This document shows positions 7,591-16,133 of a stretch of 47,576 bases of DNA, piece by piece. A model generated the notes under the pieces. The model did no database searches. It worked only from the letters and a program-made list of their open reading frames with translations, and was not told where the DNA came from. A program made the position numbers and the translations under genes. Source of the stretch: Desulfobacterales bacterium. Its GTDB lineage: Bacteria > Desulfobacterota > Desulfobacteria > Desulfobacterales > JAHEIW01. Every line of letters begins with the position of its first letter. Positions within the stretch are counted from its first letter, which is position 1. The DNA is taken from assembly GCA_020348305.1 (NCBI GenBank), contig CP070746.1:2413704-2461279 (forward strand), in the 5' to 3' direction.

Positions 7591-9489
7591 ATGGCCTACG
7601 GGAATTGGGGACGGATACTGAGAATCAATTTAAGCACGCAAGAAATCAGTGTCGACGCACACGATGATAAATTTTACCGTACCTATTTAGGCGGTAAAGG
7701 CATTGTGTCGCATTATCTGTTGAAAGAAATACCGCCGGGTTGCGATCCATTGGGTCCCGATAACGTTCTGGTTTTTGCTGCCAGTGTATTAACCGGAACG
7801 GCGATTCCAGGCTCGGCCCGCAACAGCGCAGGCGCGAAATCGCCGCTCACCGGCGGATATGGCGAAGGCGAAGGCGGCGGCCATTGGGGAGTCAGATTGC
7901 GCTGGGCGGGATACGATGGCGTAATAGTCAGCGGTCAATCGGAAAAACCCGTCTATCTCTGGATCAACAATGATACGGCTGAACTTCGAGATGCCTCCAA
8001 ATTGTGGGGATTGGAGGCCGATGAAACCCAGGAAGCCATCCGCAATGAGGTCGGGGACGAGAAGGCAACCGCGGCCATGATCGGACCCGGTGGAGAACGC
8101 CTCATTCGATATGCCTGCATTGCTCTGGGGTTACACGATTTTATCGGCCGGTCCGGATTGGGAGCCGTCATGGGTGCCAAAAAATTAAAAGCCATCGCCG
8201 TGAACGGAAATACACGACCGGAGGTGGCACATAAGGAAGGAATCGCCGAAATTGCCCGCTGGTTGCGTGATAATTATGAAGCATCTTTGGGGACTATGAC
8301 AGAAATGGGCACCGCGCGTGCAGTGCCGCTTTTTAATTCCGCCGGTGCGTTTCCAACCCGCAATTTTCGCGAAGGCAGTTTTGAAGAATATGAAACGTTA
8401 GCCGGTCGTTACATGACGGATAACATTCTGGTAGATCGATCAAGCTGCTATGCCTGCCCGGTGCATTGCAAGCGGGTGGTAGAGGTCAACGAAGAGGATA
8501 TGATGGTTAGCCGCAGATATAGCGGCCCCGAGTATGAAAGTATCGGCGCTTTCGGATCAAACTGCGGCGTGGGCGATCTCAAGGCTGTGGCAAAAGCCAA
8601 TGAGATCTGTGATGCCAACACCCTGGATGTCATCTCTGCCGGAGTTATGATATCCGGGGCTATCGAATGTGCCGAACGGGGATTATTACCGACAGATCTT
8701 ATCCAGAATCTCGATTTGAAGTTCGGCTCCGCTCAGGGGATGTTGGATCTTTTGAACCAAATCGTCAACCGTAAAGGGTTGGGAGATATTCTGGCAGAAG
8801 GCCCACAAGGAATAGCGGATAAGTTAGGCAAAGAGGCGGCCTCCTATTTTTTTCATGTGAAGGGTCAACCGTTACCGCTGCATGAACCTCGCTGGAAAAC
8901 CGGAATGGGAATCGGCTTTGCGCTTGCCGCAACCGGTGCCGAGCACATGACCAATATCCATGACAATATGTATGCCAGTGAAGAAGCTCCCACATTTACC
9001 GCGGCGCAACATCTGGGAATTCTGGATCCGGTGGAGACCTCCGAGCTCAGTCCGAACAAAGCCAGAGTGTGGGTCTATATGATGCTCAACCGGTCGATTA
9101 ATAATAGCGCCTGTATCTGCTCGTTTATGCCCTACAGTTTTGATCACATTATAGAGCAGGTGAAATGCGTCACCGGTTGGAATGTGTCCGGCTGGGAGTT
9201 AATGAAAGTATCGGAGCGATCGATTAATCTGGCCCAGGCCTTTAATACCCGCGAAGGTTTCACTTCGGAAGATGATATTTTACCGGATCGCTTTTTCCAA
9301 CCTATAGAGGGCGGCGCCCTTAAAGGACAAACCATGGATCGTCAGCAGTTCTATGAGACGCGCAACATGATCTATGATATGCTTGGCTGGGACCGTCAAT
9401 CAGCGGCTCCAAAGCGCTGGAAACTATATGAGCTCGGATTGGACTGGGTGGTTGAGGATTTAGAAAAACAAGGAATCTTAATAGATTGA
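7591..9489 (+). CDS. Aldehyde:ferredoxin oxidoreductase family protein (AOR1)
   Basis: Tungsten- or molybdenum-pterin enzyme that oxidises an aldehyde to a carboxylate with ferredoxin; 632 residues, full length. The N domain starts GRILRINLSTQ. The Fe-S cysteines are C286, C289 and C293 (CYACPVHC), and the first pterin motif is DANTLD at 341-346. The second pterin/cluster motif, normally DxxGxC, reads NSACIC at 505-510, with Asp replaced by Asn and Gly by Cys. C510 keeps the fourth cluster ligand position. The C-terminal family signature FNTREGFTSEDDILPDRFF is intact. A strong AGGAGGTG precedes the ATG. The stop overlaps the start of a MoaD-like gene. Substrate specificity is not readable. 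Confidence 0.94.
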   Translation: MAYGNWGRILRINLSTQEISVDAHDDKFYRTYLGGKGIVSHYLLKEIPPGCDPLGPDNVLVFAASVLTGTAIPGSARNSAGAKSPLTGGYGEGEGGGHWGVRLRWAGYDGVIVSGQSEKPVYLWINNDTAELRDASKLWGLEADETQEAIRNEVGDEKATAAMIGPGGERLIRYACIALGLHDFIGRSGLGAVMGAKKLKAIAVNGNTRPEVAHKEGIAEIARWLRDNYEASLGTMTEMGTARAVPLFNSAGAFPTRNFREGSFEEYETLAGRYMTDNILVDRSSCYACPVHCKRVVEVNEEDMMVSRRYSGPEYESIGAFGSNCGVGDLKAVAKANEICDANTLDVISAGVMISGAIECAERGLLPTDLIQNLDLKFGSAQGMLDLLNQIVNRKGLGDILAEGPQGIADKLGKEAASYFFHVKGQPLPLHEPRWKTGMGIGFALAATGAEHMTNIHDNMYASEEAPTFTAAQHLGILDPVETSELSPNKARVWVYMMLNRSINNSACICSFMPYSFDHIIEQVKCVTGWNVSGWELMKVSERSINLAQAFNTREGFTSEDDILPDRFFQPIEGGALKGQTMDRQQFYETRNMIYDMLGWDRQSAAPKRWKLYELGLDWVVEDLEKQGILID

Positions 9490-9815
9490 CTAACCCGCAA
9501 GGAACAAGTAATAAAAAAGATCGGCAGCAGATAATGGTGCACGTCAAACTCTCTGATTTCCTTTCCAGGATAGTATCGGAGGCGGAATTTGATGTAGAAA
9601 TAAATGCAGGCTCCACAATTTCGGATTTTATCAGTGTTCTAATAGAGGGTCTTGGAGCAGAATTTCGCAAGGCAATCGTGGACCGCAACGGCAAGCTTCA
9701 CGGTGGTATTGCCGTAATTCTGAATAAACGATTTATACCACCCCAGCAAATCGAAGAACACACTATTTCTCAAAAAAGCAACCTGAGTATTATTCCAATC
9801 GCTGGGGGAGGATAA
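9486..9815 (+). CDS. MoaD/ThiS-like ubiquitin-fold protein
   Basis: Small beta-grasp protein of 109 residues ending in IAGGG. The C-terminal Gly-Gly is the hallmark of MoaD and ThiS sulfur carriers, which are adenylated and thiocarboxylated to feed molybdopterin or thiamine synthesis. Such genes often sit beside AOR genes and are thought to serve the tungsten cofactor. The frame opens at a TTG overlapping the AOR stop (TTGA). An ATG at 9534 (MVHVKLSDFL) fits the domain start better, but neither has a strong Shine-Dalgarno. Function as a dedicated sulfur carrier for the AOR cofactor is inferred. Confidence 0.8.
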   Translation: MTNPQGTSNKKDRQQIMVHVKLSDFLSRIVSEAEFDVEINAGSTISDFISVLIEGLGAEFRKAIVDRNGKLHGGIAVILNKRFIPPQQIEEHTISQKSNLSIIPIAGGG

Positions 9816-9924
9816 GACTCCGGGCACAATCCGAAGTGATCGTCCCGCAAAAAAAAACTTTCTTTACTTCCAAAATAAACTGATTCAAATCTGAAGCTAA
9901 TTTTTTGAAGAGGAATAGATCGTC

Positions 9925-10896
9925 ATGGCTAAATACAAAGTCGTAGTTGTCAGCCTAGGTTATGAAACCTATGACTATGAACGCGAAATTTTAAAACCGA
10001 TAGATGCAGAAGTTACCCTGACGCCTAAAGATTGCACCACCGAAGATGAGGTGATTGAGGTTGCCAGAGCTGCAGATGCCATTTTGGTGCGGGAGACACC
10101 GATCGGAGCCAAGGTTATTGAGTCTTTTGACCGCTGCAAGATTATTGCCCGTTACGGTGTCGGGATTGATAACATCGACCTTGAATGTGCCCGCCAAAAA
10201 AAAATCTATGTGAGTAACGTACCGGATTACGGAACGGAAGATGTGTCCGATCACGCGGTGGCATTGCTTCTTGCCTGCATCCGAACCCTTCTGGTGCGAG
10301 ACCAGAATCTGCGTAAGGGAATCTTCGAAACCGACATCAAAGACGAAATCTATCGCACCACCGGAAAGAATCTTGGAATTATCGGATACGGCAAGATTGC
10401 CAGAGCGGTTCATCGCAAATGGAAAGGCTTTTTACCCGGAAGCGTATTGGTCTATGATCCATTTGTGGATGCTGATGAAATAGCAAAAAATGGCGGTGAA
10501 AAAGTGGATCTGGATACTCTGCTAGCTGCATCGGACTATATTACGCTGCATACGCCGTTGACTTCGGAGACACAGCATATCATTGGTGAGACCGCATTGA
10601 AGAAAATGAAAAAAACAGCCATCCTTGTCAACACTTCCCGCGGTGCTGTGATCCACGAAGACGCTTTGGTTAAAGCACTTGATGAGGGAGAGATTCTAGC
10701 CGTCGGTTTAGATGTCTTCGAAAATGAACCTATCGGTAAAGATCATCCGCTGGTCAGCATGTCCAATGTGATATTGACCAGCCATGTGGCCTGGTTTTCC
10801 AAGGATTCTGCTAGAGATTTACAAACTGGAGCTGCCGGAGAGATCCTGCGGGTTCTATCGGGGAAACCACCTGTAAATTGGGTGAATCCCTGGTAA
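9925..10896 (+). CDS. D-isomer-specific 2-hydroxyacid dehydrogenase (CtBP/SerA-like)
   Basis: NAD-dependent reduction of a 2-keto acid or oxidation of a D-2-hydroxyacid; 323 residues. The Rossmann motif is LGIIGYGKIARAVHRKW near 147-163. The catalytic set is present: Arg in VNTSRGAVIHEDAL, Glu in DVFENEP and His in LTSHVAWFS. It lacks an ACT domain, so it is not a full regulatory SerA. GAGG lies upstream of the ATG. Placed between the AOR/MoaD pair and a zinc dehydrogenase, it probably handles a sugar-acid or hydroxyacid intermediate. A short decayed copy of its 5' end is seen at 12678-12710. Confidence 0.92.
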   Translation: MAKYKVVVVSLGYETYDYEREILKPIDAEVTLTPKDCTTEDEVIEVARAADAILVRETPIGAKVIESFDRCKIIARYGVGIDNIDLECARQKKIYVSNVPDYGTEDVSDHAVALLLACIRTLLVRDQNLRKGIFETDIKDEIYRTTGKNLGIIGYGKIARAVHRKWKGFLPGSVLVYDPFVDADEIAKNGGEKVDLDTLLAASDYITLHTPLTSETQHIIGETALKKMKKTAILVNTSRGAVIHEDALVKALDEGEILAVGLDVFENEPIGKDHPLVSMSNVILTSHVAWFSKDSARDLQTGAAGEILRVLSGKPPVNWVNPW

Positions 10897-11030
10897 ATTT
10901 TTATAGCATAAATCTTAACCCAGACAAGCCGGAAATTCGAAGCACGAAATACAAAATTGGAATTTTTATTGCCACAAAAGGACAAGAATGATTCTTAAGC
11001 GCCTAAGAAGATTATGGAGTATTGCAAAAA

Positions 11031-12047
11031 TTGAAAGCCCTAAGATATTTAGCGCCCGGTGTGTTGAAGACCGAAGAAATTAAAGAACCGCTTTGCGGAA
11101 AAGATGAGGCCCTAATTCGGGTGCATTCGGCGGGAATATGCGGCACCGATATGGCGATTTTCGCCGGCAAACATCCCAGGGCCAAAGCGCCTTTGGTGCT
11201 GGGTCACGAATTTGCCGGCGAGATTATCGAAATAAAATCGTCAGATATTCATACAAAACTGGCTGTAGGCGACAAAGTTACGGTTTACCCGCTTCTGGTA
11301 TGCGGAAAATGTTGGGCCTGTAAAAACGGTTTCAGTCATGTTTGCCGCGATCTGAAACTTATCGGCATCGATCGTGACGGTGGATTCGCGGAATATGTAA
11401 ATGTACCCCTGGATCTAATCGTTAAATATCCCGAAGACTTGACATATAACCAGGGAGCATTGATTGAACCCCTGGCTGTAGCCGTCCACGCCCTGGAAAT
11501 GGCCGGAGTGCCCGATTGGCAGACGGCGGTGGTAGTCGGTTGCGGCCCTATCGGATTATTGGTCGGCTTGTGCCTTAAACACTCAGGCACTGAAGCGATC
11601 ATATTAAGCGATATTAATGCCCACCGGCTAGAGCGAGCTGAAAATCTGGGTTTCCGGACCTTCAATAGTTCTGAGGGTGAGCTGGTGCAATTGGTTAACG
11701 AGATTACGCAGCAAGAAGGTGCGGATATCGTCTTTGAATGTGCCGGATCAAGCTCCGCCGCGCTTCAGATGTGTGAACTGATCCGGCCCCGGGGTAAAGT
11801 GATCATGGTCAGCGTTCACAAAGAACCGCATCCGGTGGATCTGCGTGCGGTTAGTTTCAAAGAAATCACGATGATTGGTACCCGTGTTTATGCCCGTAAC
11901 AGTTATCAGAAGGCCTTGCAGATGGTCAAAGATCTCCCCTCTGATAAACTTATATCCCATAAACTCGCTATTGATAATGCTGCGGAAGGGTTTGAATTAA
12001 TGCAGAAACCGGAAGATGTCTGCAAAGTTATCATCAACACATCCTAA
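11031..12047 (+). CDS. Zinc-dependent medium-chain alcohol dehydrogenase
   Basis: Cytosolic NAD(P)-dependent oxidation of a sugar alcohol or other secondary alcohol (sorbitol/threonine dehydrogenase-like). The catalytic zinc residues are the Cys in GICGTD, the His-Glu pair in GHEFAGE and the later conserved Glu in IEPLAVAVH. The structural zinc site is CGKCWACKNGFSHVC. The cofactor motif is VVGCGPIGLLVGLC. I chose the TTG at 11031 (MKALRYLAPG), the usual start of this family, with GGAG about 11 bases upstream; a TTG at 11022 is in frame but too close to the GGAG. Last plus-strand gene of the cluster. Substrate unknown. Confidence 0.9.
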   Translation: MKALRYLAPGVLKTEEIKEPLCGKDEALIRVHSAGICGTDMAIFAGKHPRAKAPLVLGHEFAGEIIEIKSSDIHTKLAVGDKVTVYPLLVCGKCWACKNGFSHVCRDLKLIGIDRDGGFAEYVNVPLDLIVKYPEDLTYNQGALIEPLAVAVHALEMAGVPDWQTAVVVGCGPIGLLVGLCLKHSGTEAIILSDINAHRLERAENLGFRTFNSSEGELVQLVNEITQQEGADIVFECAGSSSAALQMCELIRPRGKVIMVSVHKEPHPVDLRAVSFKEITMIGTRVYARNSYQKALQMVKDLPSDKLISHKLAIDNAAEGFELMQKPEDVCKVIINTS

Positions 12048-12131
12048 TTCATTGAGTTAATAAACTGCTTAGTAACTGCAATTATTGTCACCCGACAACC
12101 AGCCGCTATATTTGATGGTTTTTTAAGTATC

Positions 12132-12593
12132 TCATCTACTATCCCATTCAACAGCGACCTTTATGACCACCTTATGTATAAAATCATCTGTCCCTAAGGG
12201 CGCATGAACATCTTCAGGAAAAAATATGGCAAAACTTCCTGCCGGAACAGGCAGCCACGTGGTCGGTGAATTAGAGTAAAATTCAATATCCGATTCAGAA
12301 TCATACCCATTCTCATCAGGAATACAGTTAGACTTGATTTCATAGCCAATGAAATCGGAACCCGCTACGGTATACTGAATATCAATATATCGCCGATGGG
12401 ATTCAAGCCTTGCATCTCGCCTACCTTTTCCTTTGGTTGTCATTGCTAATGCGAATAGTCGCTCTCCATCTAGTCGATCTTTGCCTTCTTTAAATTCGTT
12501 AAGTGAACTTTTTTCAAAAAAATTAAAAGCAGTTTCGAATCCAGGATGAAGCGGTGCATAGCGCAAAGAGTTTTCAAGACGATCTAATATCAT
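12132..12593 (-). CDS. YhcH/YjgK/YiaL family protein
   Basis: A 153-residue single-domain cupin-like protein. The conserved family stretches ESHRRYIDIQYTVAG and FAIFFPEDVHAPLG (histidine, glutamate and aspartate ligands of a probable metal site) are present. Known members lie in sialic acid, 2,3-diketo-L-gulonate and other sugar operons and are thought to act on sugar anomers or isomers. GGGAG precedes the ATG. It converges with the dehydrogenase cluster and supports a sugar or sugar-acid substrate for the whole region. Exact reaction is unknown. Confidence 0.9.
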   Translation of the reverse strand: MILDRLENSLRYAPLHPGFETAFNFFEKSSLNEFKEGKDRLDGERLFALAMTTKGKGRRDARLESHRRYIDIQYTVAGSDFIGYEIKSNCIPDENGYDSESDIEFYSNSPTTWLPVPAGSFAIFFPEDVHAPLGTDDFIHKVVIKVAVEWDSR

Positions 12594-12677
12594 ATTATTC
12601 TCCCAGCTAAAAAAGTGATACTTTAATTGAACAAAAAATGCTCATTAAAAAGAACGAGTCAAGGTCTCACGTCTTCA

Positions 12678-12710
12678 TACAAAGTCGTGGTTATCAATCC
12701 GGGTTATGAA
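12678..12710 (+). pseudogene. Remnant of a second 2-hydroxyacid dehydrogenase 5' end
   Basis: Read on the plus strand this gives YKVVVINPGYE and then a stop three codons on. The live dehydrogenase 2.7 kb upstream begins with YKVVVVSLGYE. By eye 27 of 33 bases agree with 9937-9969, and most differences are silent or conservative. No start codon or continuation is present. It looks like the decayed end of a lost paralogue or a failed duplication. Confidence 0.5.
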
Positions 12711-12751
12711 TTTAACTGATATGCGATCTGTAATTCACCTGTTTCAAGATA

Positions 12752-12779
12752 TTGACAACTTTTAAAAATACTTCATAAT
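12752..12779 (+). promoter_or_regulatory. Sigma-70-type promoter of the DUF4136 gene
   Basis: TTGACA at 12752-12757, 16 bp, CATAAT at 12774-12779, about 55 bp upstream of the ATG. The -35 box is a perfect match and the -10 box matches in five of six positions. Confidence 0.6.
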
Positions 12780-12833
12780 ATTTAAGTTGGGGGATGGGTC
12801 TAAAAATCACCTCAAAAAAAGTAGGACTTTTTC

Positions 12834-13367
12834 ATGAAACAATTAAGTTTGTTTTTCATTCTAATTTATCTGGGCTTTATAGTCGGCTGTTCCGCTGTTT
12901 ATGATATTTCCTATGACTACGATAGGAGCGCCAATTTTACCGTCTTAAAAACTTATAACTGGTTGCCGGTACCTGAAAACGCAAGCATGACTGAACTTGA
13001 CATAATACGTATTAAGAAAGCGGTGAATGCTGAGCTAGAAGCCCAAGATTTACGATTAACATCGCATAGTCCCGACTTTTTAATCGATGCATACATCGTA
13101 ACGAAGGATAAAGTCATTGCCAGAAGTTGGGGATATGGGAATTATCCATACCTTATATACAGGGGATATGGGGAAGGTTATTTTTATCAATATGAAGAGG
13201 GAATGTTTATATTGGATTTTGTAAATCCGAAGTCAAAAAAATTAATTTGGCGTGGCGCCGCAAAAAGTGATCTTGATTATGCGGTGACGCCGGAAAAACG
13301 TGATAAGTTAATCAATGAAGCTATACATAAAATTTTACAAAATTTTCCACCACCTTCCTTAAATTAA
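12834..13367 (+). CDS. DUF4136-type lipoprotein
   Basis: Predicted lipoprotein of 177 residues. The N-terminus has a hydrophobic signal (residues about 4-18) and a lipobox ending IVGC, with lipidation expected at Cys19. The body starts YDYDRSANFTVLKTYNWLP and later has LDFVNPKSKKLIWRGAA, the two conserved patches of DUF4136 proteins. It has its own promoter and stands alone, converging on hisD. The residue after the Cys is Ser, not Asp, which would favour the outer membrane by the E. coli rule. Function of the family is not known. Confidence 0.88.
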   Translation: MKQLSLFFILIYLGFIVGCSAVYDISYDYDRSANFTVLKTYNWLPVPENASMTELDIIRIKKAVNAELEAQDLRLTSHSPDFLIDAYIVTKDKVIARSWGYGNYPYLIYRGYGEGYFYQYEEGMFILDFVNPKSKKLIWRGAAKSDLDYAVTPEKRDKLINEAIHKILQNFPPPSLN

Positions 13368-13444
13368 ATTTTCGCGTACAAAGATGAAAAGGGTTTGTTT
13401 ATTATCTGTGGCATGATAAGCCCGCTCTCTCGAAAGAATGCCTT

Positions 13445-13561
13445 ATGAAAATCATGATCCCGCGTTATCTAAAATATGCCAGAACATCCCCAAAGTTTAA
13501 AAAACTCTTTTCTGATCCGGAATTTTTAGAGCTTACAAAAAAACAAATAAAACCTAATTGA
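13445..13561 (+). CDS. Small ORF or gene remnant, 38 residues
   Basis: ATG at 13445 opens a 38-codon frame (MKIMIPRYLKYARTSPKFK...) whose TGA lies inside the stem of the terminator. The frame is open for about 18 codons before the ATG, so it may be the tail of a decayed longer gene. The charged C-terminal part (FKKLFSDPEFLELTKKQ) looks protein-like. Only a weak GAAAGAA precedes the ATG. No family recognised. Confidence 0.3.
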   Translation: MKIMIPRYLKYARTSPKFKKLFSDPEFLELTKKQIKPN

Positions 13562-13582
13562 GTTTTGACTCAATTAGGTTTT
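13549..13582. terminator. Bidirectional intrinsic terminator
   Basis: A perfect 15-bp stem, AAAACCTAATTGAGT with ACTCAATTAGGTTTT, and a TTTG loop. It has an A run on the left and a T run on the right, so it works for both converging genes. Its right arm overlaps the hisD stop codon. The stem core resembles the hairpin at 204-241. Confidence 0.85.
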
Positions 13583-14885
13583 ATAACCTTACCTTAATCG
13601 ATCGGGCGTGGGCATCCAAGCCTTCAATTTCAGCCAGACGGATGATATCCTTTGCCTCCCGCCTGAATGCCCCCGGAGAATACTGAATAATGCTGGTTTT
13701 TTTTATGAAATGATCCACTGAAAGCGCGGACGAAAATCTTGCGGTGCCGGCTGTGGGAAGCACGTGGCTGGGGCCGGCGATATAATCTCCCACAGGCTCC
13801 GGTGTGTAATGGCCTAAAAACACTGCTCCTGCATTGCGGATCCGCCCTATATATTCAAATGGATCATTTATTTGAAGTTCGAGATGCTCCGGGGCAATGC
13901 GATTGGTCAGTTCTACGGCGGCATCCAGATCTTCGACGACCAAAATGGCCCCGAACCTGGCCAACGCTTCTTGGGCAATCTCTTTCCTGGCCAATACTAC
14001 AAGTTGTCTTTGCAGCTCACCGGCAACTGCCTGAGCTGTTTTTTTCGAATTTGTCACCAGGATGGCAGATGACAGATCGTCATGTTCAGCCTGGGATAGA
14101 AGATCAGCCGCAGCATATTCAGGAATTGCCGTGTCATCTGCGATCACCAGAATTTCGCTGGGTCCGGCAATCATATCTATCCCAACCGTACCGGACACCA
14201 TCTTCTTGGCCAAGGTCACGTAAATATTTCCCGGCCCTGCGATGACATCAACTCGTGGAATCGTTTTAGTGCCATATGCCAGTGCCGCAATGGCCCAGGC
14301 GCTGCCCACCTTGTAAATTTCTTGGATTCCGACTTTTTTAGCTGCCACCGATAGATAAGGATTGATCCCACCTGCTTTGGTCGACGGGGTGACCATCACG
14401 ATTTTTTGAACGCCGGCGATTTTAGCAGGGATAGCGGTCATCAGAACGGTGGATACCAAAGGGGTTTCGCCGCCCTTTGCACCCGGTACATAAACCCCGA
14501 CCGCATCGACAGGGTGAATCAGCTGCCCTATGACAGTGCCTTGTCTTTCCGCACTAAACCATGACTTGCGCAGCTGTTGTCTATGAAAAGCTGCTATCTG
14601 TGAAGCTGCACGATTTAACGCCCTCACAAAGGCCCGATCTACCTTTTTTGAAGCAGCATCCATCTCCTTTGGCGTTACCTTCAGCGAGGCAATCTTCAAT
14701 TTTGGTGAATCAAAGCGGTTGGCATACTTGATAACCGCCGTATCGCCGTTGCGCCTGACATCTTCAAGGATGCCTGAAACCCTCTGATAGTCTTTTTTCT
14801 TAAAAAAACGCCCACGGTTCACAATACTCACGACTCTTTTCTCAGCCGCTTTGGAGGGATAATGATAAATTTTCATCACAGACAC
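13581..14885 (-). CDS. hisD: Histidinol dehydrogenase
   Basis: Oxidises L-histidinol to L-histidine in two NAD-dependent steps; zinc enzyme, 434 residues, full length. Family stretches visible are [65 protein letters not shown] and [16 protein letters not shown], which carry the substrate and zinc ligands (Gln/His in SQAEHD, His in PEHLEL, and the late Asp-His in VDHFIKK). It stands alone without other his genes. hisD away from a his operon is normal in this group, but hisD homologues can also act on other amino alcohols. No strong Shine-Dalgarno is evident. Confidence 0.96.
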   Translation of the reverse strand: MSVMKIYHYPSKAAEKRVVSIVNRGRFFKKKDYQRVSGILEDVRRNGDTAVIKYANRFDSPKLKIASLKVTPKEMDAASKKVDRAFVRALNRAASQIAAFHRQQLRKSWFSAERQGTVIGQLIHPVDAVGVYVPGAKGGETPLVSTVLMTAIPAKIAGVQKIVMVTPSTKAGGINPYLSVAAKKVGIQEIYKVGSAWAIAALAYGTKTIPRVDVIAGPGNIYVTLAKKMVSGTVGIDMIAGPSEILVIADDTAIPEYAAADLLSQAEHDDLSSAILVTNSKKTAQAVAGELQRQLVVLARKEIAQEALARFGAILVVEDLDAAVELTNRIAPEHLELQINDPFEYIGRIRNAGAVFLGHYTPEPVGDYIAGPSHVLPTAGTARFSSALSVDHFIKKTSIIQYSPGAFRREAKDIIRLAEIEGLDAHARSIKVRL

Positions 14886-14949
14886 ATTCCTAAGTTTGGA
14901 TTCACAATCGTGTTTTGTATTTTGTGTTTAGCGTTTAGAAAGCAAATTC

Positions 14950-15858
14950 TTATTCTACTGGCGCTTGAAGAACCTGAATGGGTCCCCATTCATAGGTACC
15001 GCCGCTGTTTACCAGTGCCAGTCCGGCAAATTCTTCTTTATAAAATAATTCTACCGTATTCAATACTTCCTTCCCATCAATTAAAACTCTCATATTTCCA
15101 TGCACGTCCCGAAGCCATTGAAGCCGGTGGGTAACACCATCGTCAAGATCCGGGTACTGCGTGGCTGTCTCAATCATAAATTGCCTTGGACCCCTCTGCC
15201 GAATTATTTTAATCGGACGATCTTGAGAAGGTGATGCCTGATAGATCAGCCGGTAATGCGCCTTGGCGGGGCTGCCACCCAGCAATACGACCTGCATGGC
15301 CCCCCATTTGGACTCGGAGACAAAGGTGAGCTCGACTTCAAAGGCCGGTCCGATAGATACCAATGTCTGAATAGTAGCCATATCGTCCGTGGTGGCCTCC
15401 TGTTTCTTAGAACGTTTCTTCTCCTGTAGCCGAGCAATTTCATCAAAAATCACCTGAAGCGGATTCTCTTCCTGGGAGGATGAGGCAGCACCCTGGGATG
15501 ACGCGTCTACGTAAACTTGACTCCACAATCGGGAAGCAGGTGTGATGCGGAATTTTCCGGATATGACCGACCATTTCGGATTTTGGTCATAATTGCCGTC
15601 TGCAAAATCTTCAAAAAGGTAGTACTTTCGAAGCTTCGCTCTGTAACGCTCGACCATATCCTGCAGCTCTTCTAGAAACCTGGGGTGGGCAATCATGCGC
15701 TTGTCGGCTTCATCAATAGTTTGCTGAAGCTCATCCAGAAGCGATTCCAGCGTCTCTTTGTTAGGATCCTCCGGATTTTGTCCGAATGCCTCCGAAGCAA
15801 AGGATAAGGGACAGATTACAAGAAAAAATAAACACACTATGGCGGTTAAGTCTTTCAT
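14950..15858 (-). CDS. Exported protein with coiled coil and LamG/concanavalin-like domain
   Basis: 302 residues; family not recognised by name. Residues 1-26 form a signal peptide (cleavage near AFG-Q). Residues about 30-75 are charged and helical, probably a coiled coil. From residue 81 a beta-rich domain begins with LFEDFADGNYDQNPKWSVISG, a typical opening of concanavalin-like jelly rolls, and ends with VDGKE-type strands and NSGGTYEWGPIQVL. A Ser/Gln-rich and then Lys-rich insert (about 120-157) interrupts the domain. GGAG lies upstream. Likely periplasmic or surface binding, possibly of polysaccharide; this is an inference. It lies between hisD and serC. Confidence 0.75.
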   Translation of the reverse strand: MKDLTAIVCLFFLVICPLSFASEAFGQNPEDPNKETLESLLDELQQTIDEADKRMIAHPRFLEELQDMVERYRAKLRKYYLFEDFADGNYDQNPKWSVISGKFRITPASRLWSQVYVDASSQGAASSSQEENPLQVIFDEIARLQEKKRSKKQEATTDDMATIQTLVSIGPAFEVELTFVSESKWGAMQVVLLGGSPAKAHYRLIYQASPSQDRPIKIIRQRGPRQFMIETATQYPDLDDGVTHRLQWLRDVHGNMRVLIDGKEVLNTVELFYKEEFAGLALVNSGGTYEWGPIQVLQAPVE

Positions 15859-16037
15859 GATGAAGGTCTCCTTTTATTGGGTCTAAAAAAGATACGAATA
15901 AAGCAATCTGTGTTTTTCAACTCCTCAATGCATTTTGGATAAAAGCATTTTACAGATCTGGCAAATACATTTCAAGTAATGTGAAATAGAGTGTTTTGTC
16001 AATAGATTAAGGGGGCATCATAATCTCAATTAACTGA

Positions 16038-16067
16038 TTGACATGGGTAAAGGTATCTGCACATATA
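16038..16067 (+). promoter_or_regulatory. Probable serC promoter
   Basis: TTGACA at 16038-16043 is followed after 18 bp by CATATA at 16062-16067, about 65 bp upstream of the serC start. The -35 box is perfect; the -10 box is weak. Confidence 0.45.
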
Positions 16068-16133
16068 AAAGCGGCCAAACGAAAAAAATGATAACAGGGA
16101 AAAAACATTATCCAGTTATGTGCGGAGGGGAAA

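Noticed and set aside
13739..14245. Plus-strand open frame of 168 codons
   Set aside because: Antisense to hisD, which is intact and well conserved.
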